Below, piece after piece: positions 6,221 through 12,501 of a DNA stretch of 34,692 nt. How positions within the stretch are numbered: position 1 is the first letter of the stretch; each line of letters starts with the position of its first letter. The position numbers and the translations under genes are program-made. Location of the stretch: IMG/VR virus record IMGVR_UViG_3300036804_000068, positions 1 through 34,692 of that record; one strand, 5' to 3'. The notes beneath the pieces are model-generated. The model was not told the origin of the DNA. It saw nothing but the letters and a program-made list of their open reading frames with translations, and did no database searches. Source of the DNA: a virus.

Positions 6221-6510
6221 TCATCGTCGCGCTCGCCGTCGCCATCGCGTCGCCCGCCATCGCCGCGCGCTGTCCGCATGGACAAATTTTGCGGGTTCAC
6301 CTGGGCAAGTGCGTGAGCGTCCATTCCAGGCTCGCCGCCGGCTACGTGCATGTCGCGCGTCATCGGCGGATCGTCATGGCGTTGCCGCCGGCCAAGCGCG
6401 CGCCAATCGAGCGGCCTGAAATCGAGGTGCTGCGCGAACGCTTGTCGCAACGCGCGCCGCTCGATCGCGACGCCATCCTGTTGTCGCTCGCCTCGGCGCT
6501 CGTCCCATGA
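6205..6510 (+). CDS. Secreted/periplasmic small protein
   Basis: A 101-residue protein with a GTG start and a strong GGAGGG ribosome binding site that lies inside the end of the HNH gene. Residues 1-20 are a signal peptide (RVIIVALAVAIASPAIAA) with an AxA-type cleavage site. The mature part is basic, with two cysteines (RCPHGQ and GKCVSV) that could form a disulfide. A secreted protein in an early operon is unusual; superinfection exclusion or envelope modification are possible roles. No family recognised. Confidence 0.7.
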   Translation: MGQRVIIVALAVAIASPAIAARCPHGQILRVHLGKCVSVHSRLAAGYVHVARHRRIVMALPPAKRAPIERPEIEVLRERLSQRAPLDRDAILLSLASALVP

Positions 6511-7031
6511 CGCGCCAATGCGGAGACTGCCAATTGTGCTGCAAGCTGCTCCCCGTAGGCTCGCTCCACAAGGGCGCCGGCGAGCGGTGCAAACATCAAC
6601 GCCACGGCAAGGGCTGCGTCGTTTACGACAAGCTGTGGACCGTCGCGCCGGAGTGCAAGCTGTGGAACTGCCGATGGCTCGGCAACGATGACGCCGACGA
6701 TCTGCGCCGCCCGGATCGGTCGCACTACGTTGTCGACATCATGCCCGACTACGTGACGATCAACGATGAACAGCTCGGCGAGCTGCGCAAGGAAGTCGCG
6801 CAAATCTGGTGCGACCCGGACTACCCGGACGCGCACCGCGACCCGGCTCTGCGCGCGTGGCTTGAGCGCAAGCGGTTGATCGGGCTCGTCCGCTACGACA
6901 ACCAGCGCGGCGTCGTGATCATTCCGCCGGCGATGATGGACAACCATCAATGGCTGGAAAAACACAGCAACCTCAACAAAGAGGCGCCGCACACCTTCGA
7001 GCAAGTGGTTCAAGCCTTGGGAGGCGAGTGA
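6507..7031 (+). CDS. CxxCxxCC metal-cluster protein (YkgJ-like)
   Basis: A 174-residue protein. The N-terminus (RQCGDCQLCCKLLPV) has CxxCxxCC, followed by Cys at 28, 37, 50 and 55 (ERCKHQ, KGCVVYD, PECKLWNC). This is the pattern of the YkgJ/UPF0153 family, thought to bind a zinc or iron cluster. The C-terminal half is ordinary and mixed alpha/beta. It is coupled to both neighbours by ATGA/GTGA overlaps. Its role in the phage is unknown. Confidence 0.75.
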   Translation: MTRQCGDCQLCCKLLPVGSLHKGAGERCKHQRHGKGCVVYDKLWTVAPECKLWNCRWLGNDDADDLRRPDRSHYVVDIMPDYVTINDEQLGELRKEVAQIWCDPDYPDAHRDPALRAWLERKRLIGLVRYDNQRGVVIIPPAMMDNHQWLEKHSNLNKEAPHTFEQVVQALGGE

Positions 7032-7519
7032 AAGTGGAAACGACGTTCAAAGACCACAAGATCGAGGTGACGCCGGAGTTTCAGTTCCGCGTCACCGGGC
7101 CGCTGTACGAGGGCAAAGCGACTTTTGGCTCCGTCGATGACGCGCGCGCTGACATCAACAAACGCGCCGTCGCGCTCGCCCAACAGCGCAAGGCGGAGGC
7201 GGCGGTCGCGCTCGCGGTCCTCGACGACGCCGGCGAGCGGGCCACCGTGCGCGGCATCCACGCCAGTCAAGGGATACTGCTCGGCGTCGCGTCCGGGTTC
7301 GTTTACCCCGACGTGCAATGGCTCAGAGACCTTTTGATCCGGCGCGCGGAGCTGGGGACGGAGATGAAGGCGATCGAGAGCAAGCTCCACCCGTACCGGA
7401 TCAACGCGCGGCGGCAATATGGCCGGGTGAGGACAGAGGATTACGAGCTGGAAATCAGCAAGCTCACCGCTGAGCTGAACGGCAAGACCACGAAGGCGAA
7501 GGAAGCCGGCAATGTATGA
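7028..7519 (+). CDS. Hypothetical coiled-coil protein (163 aa)
   Basis: Starts at a GTG overlapping the previous stop (GTGA). The N-terminal 45 residues are beta-rich (KDHKIEVTPEFQFRVTGPLY). The C-terminal third is a long charged helix (RAELGTEMKAIESKLH, TEDYELEISKLTAELNGKTT). Family not recognised. Confidence 0.6.
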   Translation: MKVETTFKDHKIEVTPEFQFRVTGPLYEGKATFGSVDDARADINKRAVALAQQRKAEAAVALAVLDDAGERATVRGIHASQGILLGVASGFVYPDVQWLRDLLIRRAELGTEMKAIESKLHPYRINARRQYGRVRTEDYELEISKLTAELNGKTTKAKEAGNV

Positions 7520-7760
7520 CGACGAAAACGAGGTTCTGACGACGTGGTTCAAGCTGCGCGACGACATGCTGCGCGTCGGGCCGCAAGCGGCGAGCGCGAT
7601 GCGTCCGCCGTCGCTGCGCGACGCTTGCTACGCCTATGCGCTCGCGCTGCGGTCGAAAAGCGACACCACGCCAGAGCTGATCGAGAGCTTCGTCAACGGG
7701 CTTGAGCTGGGCGCGATGGCCGCCATTCGTGAGCGGCTGGGGCTGAAGGGAGAACACTGA
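7512..7760 (+). CDS. Small helical hypothetical protein (82 aa)
   Basis: Begins MYDDENEVLTTWFKLRDDML. It is an all-helical protein ending LGAMAAIRERLGLKGEH and overlaps the previous gene by eight bases. No family is recognised. It could be a partner of the upstream coiled-coil protein, given tight coupling. Confidence 0.6.
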   Translation: MYDDENEVLTTWFKLRDDMLRVGPQAASAMRPPSLRDACYAYALALRSKSDTTPELIESFVNGLELGAMAAIRERLGLKGEH

Positions 7761-7943
7761 GACGCCCCACGGGGGGGGTCTGGTTCCGGCAGCGGGAGCG
7801 ATGACATCCGGCTAGGTATTGCGACGCGCGTATTCGTCCGCGCGGCGCTGGGGCCTTCAAGGCGCGGTTCGGTTCCCCCGACGGGGCGGTTGCTTCACTG
7901 ACCGTGAAACCGCGCAAATCATCGCGAATTTTCGAGAGTGCGA
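7761..7943 (+). other. Noncoding, structured intergenic stretch
   Basis: The largest gap in the plus operon. It has a run of eight G, an 8-bp inverted repeat GCGCGGTT (7863) / AACCGCGC (7907), and a CCCCGACGGGG hairpin. Only very short ORFs are present. A GAGAGTGC element (7934-7941) just before the next start probably is its ribosome binding region. I looked for a tRNA and do not see one. No promoter like the TTGACA ones is present. Confidence 0.4.
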
Positions 7944-8330
7944 ATGCGGAAAGAACTGGACAAGCAGGTTGAGGCGGGCCGGATCACGTGGAGCGCATGG
8001 GGCTCGGCGCCGGGGGACGGCTGCAACGGCGCGTTCATGGTTCCGGGGCCGAACGGCGTCTTGCTGCGGATCATCGCCAGCGACGGAACGCATCCCGACG
8101 CCGAAGGCTGGGAGCACGTCAGCGTGTCGCTGGACGGCATGAACCGCTGCCCGAACTGGCCGGAAATGTGCTTCGTCAAAGAGCTGTTTTGGGAGGATCA
8201 CGAGGCCGTGATCCAATTCCATCCCGCCAAAGAGGATTACGTCAACCACCATCCCCGGACGCTGCATCTGTGGAAGCCGCGCTACGTCAAGGTCGTGACG
8301 CCGCCGTCGTGGCTTGTCGGGCCGAAGTGA
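7944..8330 (+). CDS. Conserved phage hypothetical (DUF7694-like)
   Basis: A 128-residue protein starting MRKELDKQVEAG; a GTG two codons upstream is possible. The stretches GWEHVSVSL, RCPNWPEMCFVKELFW, EAVIQFHP and DYVNHHPRTLHLWKP recall a widespread phage protein family that I remember as DUF7694. Function is not known. It has its own leader after the only real gap in the operon. Confidence 0.7.
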   Translation: MRKELDKQVEAGRITWSAWGSAPGDGCNGAFMVPGPNGVLLRIIASDGTHPDAEGWEHVSVSLDGMNRCPNWPEMCFVKELFWEDHEAVIQFHPAKEDYVNHHPRTLHLWKPRYVKVVTPPSWLVGPK

Positions 8331-8861
8331 TTGTTCGAGTACCGCAGCACGTCCGATTTTATTCGCGACTTGCGTAGTTCGCGCCGCGCGGTTTTCGCCG
8401 TCGCTGAGTGGATGCACCGACGGGGGTGGAGTGTGGACATCCCCGCAATGCGAGAAACGCCAACCGTTGAGGACGCGCCGTCCTACGCTGACGATGGCGA
8501 CATTTTCGCCTATGGCCCGGCGCCGCGACGCCGCATCGAAGTCAAAAATCCAAGGGGGAGCTTTTCCGGCCCTGAGAATTGGCCTTATCCGCATGTCTAT
8601 GTCGCCGCCAAGAACGCGGCCGATCGAGCGGGCGATAGCGTTGCTGCCTATTTCATCGTCAACATTGACCTCACTCACGCCGCCGTCGTTCACCGCAAGA
8701 CCCGCCGCCAGTGGTACATCGTCGAAACCGGCGCTTCCAATCGCGGGGGGACATACGAGGTTTACGCCTGTCCAATCGAGCTGGTGGAGTTTGTCCTACT
8801 GGCTCATGAAGAACGGCCAAATGCCGCAACAGGGGAAACCGATGAACCACATGCGACTTGA
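8331..8861 (+). CDS. Probable PD-(D/E)XK-type nuclease
   Basis: A 176-residue ORF with a TTG start directly after the previous stop. It shows a GDIFAYG acid followed by RRRIEVKNPRG (E-x-K) and then KNAADR, HAAVVHRKTRR, the spacing of a PD-(D/E)XK nuclease core. The N-terminal helix (DFIRDLRSSRRAVFAVAEWM) fits the first helix of that fold. The ribosome binding site is weak. It may be a junction/restriction-like nuclease or a tyrosine-less resolvase; substrate unknown. Motif reading only. Confidence 0.6.
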   Translation: MFEYRSTSDFIRDLRSSRRAVFAVAEWMHRRGWSVDIPAMRETPTVEDAPSYADDGDIFAYGPAPRRRIEVKNPRGSFSGPENWPYPHVYVAAKNAADRAGDSVAAYFIVNIDLTHAAVVHRKTRRQWYIVETGASNRGGTYEVYACPIELVEFVLLAHEERPNAATGETDEPHAT

Positions 8862-9129
8862 CTGGATTGAGGGGAAACTGTTCCACAACGGCGAACCGTT
8901 GGGCGTGTCGGACGAGTTGGAGGCCGCTCGCGTCATGCTCGCACGCAACCTAGCTTCGCGTGACGACAAGTTTACAACCTACCGTGGCGAAATGCCATGC
9001 TTCACGGCCGGCTTTGGCTGGGCGGCGGATCGGCGGGTTAGGGTCAACAAGAGCGGCACCCCGATTTTCGTGCGTGAGGGTCGCCAAATTGACGCTGGGC
9101 AGGCAAACGAGACAGGAGAGGTAGAATGA
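8842..9129 (+). CDS. Hypothetical protein (95 aa)
   Basis: Begins MNHMRLDWIEGKLFHNGEPL with AGGGGAAACC just upstream and overlaps the previous gene by 20 bases. It is mixed alpha/beta, ending in an acidic tail. Last gene of the plus operon; only 17 bases separate it from the convergent late operon and no terminator is visible there. Confidence 0.6.
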   Translation: MNHMRLDWIEGKLFHNGEPLGVSDELEAARVMLARNLASRDDKFTTYRGEMPCFTAGFGWAADRRVRVNKSGTPIFVREGRQIDAGQANETGEVE

Positions 9130-9146
9130 CCCGTCGGCCGCCTCCG

Positions 9147-9341
9147 CTACCTCCTGGACGACAACCAAACGATCGGGCAGACAACCGTGACGCAGTACAC
9201 GGCCAACAGCACAAGCGCCGGTTGCTGGACAGCGGGCGCGGCGGCGAGCGCGGCTCGCGCCAGGACGATCGCGCCGATGACCGCGAGCAAGAGGACCGCC
9301 CGGACCGCGAGGATGACGAATAACACGTTGAGCGAGCCCAT
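9147..9341 (-). CDS. Two-TM holin-like protein
   Basis: A 64-residue protein starting MGSLNVLFVILAVR. It has two transmembrane helices (about 5-30 and 41-59), a short Ala/Pro loop between them and a terminal SSRR. This is the size and topology of a class II holin. The start is chosen because GGAAAG lies eight bases upstream and it leaves the parS site intergenic; a longer frame up to 9437 would overlap the upstream gene. It is the last gene of the late operon, downstream of the virion lysin, so it may form the pore for cell lysis. Role inferred. Confidence 0.6.
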   Translation of the reverse strand: MGSLNVLFVILAVRAVLLLAVIGAIVLARAALAAAPAVQQPALVLLAVYCVTVVCPIVWLSSRR

Positions 9342-9377
9342 CACGCCGGCTTTCCACGCGCCCCGCGCGACAAACTC

Positions 9378-9393
9378 TGTTTCACGTGAAACA
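9378..9393. promoter_or_regulatory. Canonical parS centromere site
   Basis: TGTTTCACGTGAAACA, a perfect 16-bp palindrome identical to the chromosomal parS consensus bound by ParB/Spo0J in most bacteria. It lies in the 58-base gap between the stop at 9400 and the start at 9341. No parA or parB is seen here. In-frame reading through it in the alternative longer ORF gives VSRET, so it could also be part of a coding region if that start were used. Confidence 0.85.
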
Positions 9394-9399
9394 GGCGCG

Positions 9400-9729
9400 C
9401 TAGGCGTCGCCGATTTCGTCTCGGATGTCGTCCTCATCGCGCTCGCCACGGCCGCCAAATCCGGCGCCTGACGCTCGCCGACGAGCTGCATCGGTGGGCG
9501 AGAAGGCTTGGGCGTACCTGTCGATGGCTGACCCGCGTCCGACATCAAACTCGCCTTTCCTCAAATCCACGAACATCTTCTGTACGCGGCCGACGGCGAT
9601 CAAAGCCGCGATCCGCTGCGGCATTGTCATCCGTTCCTCAAGATCGGCCGCCTCCATGTCGTCAAGCAGCTTGCCGAGCTGCTTGTACAGCCGCTCGTTG
9701 ATGTTGAGCGGATCACTTTCCTTCGCCAT
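9400..9729 (-). CDS. Hypothetical phage protein (109 aa)
   Basis: Begins MAKESDPLNINERLYKQLGK. The N-terminal half (LDDMEAADLEERMTMPQRIA, ALIAVGRVQKMFVDL) is helical and resembles small proteins found next to virion genes in podovirus-like phages. The C-terminus is Gly/Arg/Asp-rich and disordered-looking. It overlaps the upstream gene by 17 bases. Function unknown. Confidence 0.7.
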   Translation of the reverse strand: MAKESDPLNINERLYKQLGKLLDDMEAADLEERMTMPQRIAALIAVGRVQKMFVDLRKGEFDVGRGSAIDRYAQAFSPTDAARRRASGAGFGGRGERDEDDIRDEIGDA

Positions 9730-10429
9730 TTCCTTGATCCCACGGCGCTCGCTGTTGCGGCGCGGGTTGGCCGCCGCCGAACGCCTTCGCGCCCATCGCG
9801 CCGGCGACGCCGGGGAACTTGCCGGTCATCGCCGCCGCCGCCTCCGCAAAATACGACAGCGCGTGGCGCATGTCCCACGGCATATAGCCGCCCTTCGACG
9901 CCTCGTAAGCCATCAGCATCGCCGGGCCTAGCAAATAGCCCTTGTTCGGGATGGCTTTCAAGCCCTCCCACACCGCCGCCGATCCAGCGCCCGCTTCCTC
10001 GCCGGTTTTCGGGTCGCCTTCGGCGGCGCCGCCGGCGTAGCCCTTCCACAAGCCCTCACCGACTTTGCCGACGGCCTTCGCCACCCTCGGAACCTTCGCC
10101 AGCTCGGGAACAAGCTCGGTCGCCGCCTCGCCAACGCCAGCTTCGGGCAAGGCGGCAAGACCGCCAAGCTCGGGCAGATACCGTCCCGCCGCCTCCGCAA
10201 CCGGATAATCCTTGTTGGTCGATGACGCCCATTTCGAGTGCAAGGCGGGCAATCCAACGAGCGTCGGGAGGTTGCCCGACAGATTGGCGATCCCCTTGCC
10301 CATGCCCTCGACGGTCGCCTCGGTCGCGCCAGCGAGCCGCCCGAACGTCGATTGCGACGGGTCGCCGCTGCTTTCGTGCTGTCCGCGCAGCTCGCGCAGG
10401 TGGCTGAAAAAGGCGTCGTCGTCGCTCAT
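9713..10429 (-). CDS. Putative internal virion protein (Gly/Ala-rich)
   Basis: A 238-residue protein rich in Gly and Ala, with amphipathic helices (ANLSGNLPTLVGLPAL, VAKAVGKVGEGLWKGYAGGA, RHALSYFAEAAAAMTG). The composition is typical of ejected core proteins of short-tailed phages that insert in the host envelope. It overlaps the upstream gene by ATGA. No enzymatic motif. Assignment is inference from composition and position downstream of the other large virion proteins. Confidence 0.55.
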   Translation of the reverse strand: MSDDDAFFSHLRELRGQHESSGDPSQSTFGRLAGATEATVEGMGKGIANLSGNLPTLVGLPALHSKWASSTNKDYPVAEAAGRYLPELGGLAALPEAGVGEAATELVPELAKVPRVAKAVGKVGEGLWKGYAGGAAEGDPKTGEEAGAGSAAVWEGLKAIPNKGYLLGPAMLMAYEASKGGYMPWDMRHALSYFAEAAAAMTGKFPGVAGAMGAKAFGGGQPAPQQRAPWDQGNGEGK

Positions 10430-12501
10430 TGCCAGTTCGCCGGATCGTTCGGATCAAGGCTGTTCTTCGGCCGCCACGTCTTGGTGACGCCCTTGAACGT
10501 GTAAGTCTGTCCCGGCAGTGTCCCCGTCAACCAATCCATGTCACGCATGTCCGTGATCTCTTTCTCGGTTTTCGGATTGTAGCTCGGCATGTCGTCCTTG
10601 CCGCCGCCGGCGGTCTCCCAACGCCGATGCTCGCCTTCGAGGAAGCCGTAGGCGTCGTTCATGTGGCCCTTCATCGCGGCGCGGAACGCCGACGGCGAGG
10701 CGTAGGACGTGGGCGCGGTCGAGACTTGCGCCATCGTCCCGCTCTCGACATGGCGACCGCCCGTGACGATGGTGTTGAAGCTGTCGTTGTAAGCCAGCCA
10801 GTCGCCGTAGAGCTTGGCGTAGAGCGGATCGCGCTCCGCCATGTTCACAACTTGGCTCAAATCCAGACCCGTCGGCGCTCGGCCGCCCTTCTCAAGCTCC
10901 TTCAGGTCGGCTAGGACCGCCGTGCCGTCCGCCGCCAAGCTGTTCGTGCGCAAGAGCACGGTCTGCGTCGCCGTGTCGGTTCGGAAACGCTGTTGCGCCT
11001 GATAGTTCTGTTGGTTCCATCCGCCTTGCCCGGTCTTTGGGTCTGGCGGGTCGATCTTGCGCGCCAGCGGCGTCAGCAAATCAATCCAGCCGCGCTCCGG
11101 GCCGCCGCCCGCCGTCCCCGACGTGCCGACGCCGCGCGAATAGTCCGTATAGTCCGCCAGATCGTGCGCGGCCTCCGGGCTGACCCGCTGCGCGACGGCG
11201 TTCAAGATTTGTTGGCGGGTCTTGAGGTTCGGATCATCGGCGATGTCCCCCATCGCGTTTTGGATTTCGACCATGCGCCGGCCCGCTCGCGCCATTCCGG
11301 TCGCGTCGCCGAACTCCATCCCGGTCGGCTTGTAGCCCTTGATCAGTTGCATCGCCCGGCCGTCGAGGAGCTTCTGGTCAGGCGTGCGCGTGTCGGCCGG
11401 GATTTGGTCGCCGCTCGCCGTCGTGTCCACGCCTGACGACGGATCGGTGGACGCGACTTGCGTCCCTCCCGGCGTGGTCGGCGCGGGCTTGCCGGGATCG
11501 GCGCTGACCGGGGGAGGCCCTTGCGGGTCCGCCGCTCGCGCCTCCGCTGCGCCCGGTTGCTTCGCCCAATCCGGCGTCAAGTCCCCCGCGCCGCCGCCCT
11601 GCGCGCCAGCGGCCGGCGCATCGCCCCAAACCGCGTCAACTGCGGATTGCTGAGCGGTCTTGTCGTTGGCCTTCTGCAAATCGCGCAAGCTGGCGTCGCG
11701 TCGCGCTTGAAATTCCATGATGTCTTTGACGTTCGCGCCGTTCTCAATCAGCGCCATCATCTTGTCGTCGCCGATCTTCGCCGCCTCGTTGTGCATCGCG
11801 TCCATGTAGGTGACGCCATTGATCGGCTTGACCCACTTCGCCGGGTCGCGGTTTTCGTTGAGCGCCGCATATTCCGCCGCCACGTCGGAATAGACGTGAT
11901 GCTCCGCCTCTTGCTGGGTTTGCAGTTGGAACGCGGCGTCCTGCATTTGCTGGCGCGCCATCTTTGCCTTCCACTCTTGGCCCTGCATGAGCCCCTTCAC
12001 GTACTCGTCGGCGTGGCCGGTCAAAAGGAAGGCGAGCGGGATCGAGCCCTGCGAACCGTTCTGCGGGCTGCTGAAAAACTGGCCGACGCCCTTGTAGATC
12101 GAAGGAACCTCGAACGAGGCGGGGAGCGTCGGAAACTGCTCGGGCTGTCCCCACTCGCTATAGTCGCGCGTCGGCTGCGACTTGACGAACGGGGTGAACC
12201 GCGCCGGCGGTTGCGGCGCGCCCTTGGGAACGGCGAGGCTGGCCGTGGTTCCACTCATGCGCGGCTGACGCCCTTGCGGCTGCGGCTGCGGCGGCTGCAA
12301 CTGGCCTTGCGGCCCGAAGGTCGGCCCTGGCGCTGGCCTCGGCGCCGGCGCTCCACCAAACATCTGCTTGAACGCCTGCGCGAGGCCGCCGAGCGCGTTC
12401 GGGACTTGGCTCGGCTTCGGCGGGGCTGCGCCAATGCCGGGCATGTCGGACTGAAGCCCGCCGCTCGCCGTGCTGTCGTCAGCTCCGAAAGCGTCGCTCA
12501 C
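10426..12501 (-). CDS. Large putative internal virion protein
   Basis: A 691-residue protein. The N-terminus (about 1-100) is Pro/Gly/Gln-rich and disordered. Residues about 165-300 are helical and charged (QEWKAKMARQQMQDAAFQLQ, TQQEAEHHVYSDVAAEY). A Pro/Gly linker follows around residues 305-360, then a helical C-terminal half. The size, heptad-rich helices and position fit an ejection/core protein. No peptidase or nuclease motif seen. It is coupled by ATGA to both neighbours. Confidence 0.55.
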   Translation of the reverse strand: MSDAFGADDSTASGGLQSDMPGIGAAPPKPSQVPNALGGLAQAFKQMFGGAPAPRPAPGPTFGPQGQLQPPQPQPQGRQPRMSGTTASLAVPKGAPQPPARFTPFVKSQPTRDYSEWGQPEQFPTLPASFEVPSIYKGVGQFFSSPQNGSQGSIPLAFLLTGHADEYVKGLMQGQEWKAKMARQQMQDAAFQLQTQQEAEHHVYSDVAAEYAALNENRDPAKWVKPINGVTYMDAMHNEAAKIGDDKMMALIENGANVKDIMEFQARRDASLRDLQKANDKTAQQSAVDAVWGDAPAAGAQGGGAGDLTPDWAKQPGAAEARAADPQGPPPVSADPGKPAPTTPGGTQVASTDPSSGVDTTASGDQIPADTRTPDQKLLDGRAMQLIKGYKPTGMEFGDATGMARAGRRMVEIQNAMGDIADDPNLKTRQQILNAVAQRVSPEAAHDLADYTDYSRGVGTSGTAGGGPERGWIDLLTPLARKIDPPDPKTGQGGWNQQNYQAQQRFRTDTATQTVLLRTNSLAADGTAVLADLKELEKGGRAPTGLDLSQVVNMAERDPLYAKLYGDWLAYNDSFNTIVTGGRHVESGTMAQVSTAPTSYASPSAFRAAMKGHMNDAYGFLEGEHRRWETAGGGKDDMPSYNPKTEKEITDMRDMDWLTGTLPGQTYTFKGVTKTWRPKNSLDPNDPANWQ

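Noticed and set aside
7761-7943. Possible tRNA in the noncoding stretch
   Set aside because: A GGTTCGGTTCC segment resembles a T-arm, but no cloverleaf can be drawn around it.
9126-9323. Plus-strand ORF (65 aa) linked by ATGA to the last early gene
   Set aside because: Highly charged Arg/Asp/Pro composition and it mirrors the two-TM holin-like gene on the minus strand.
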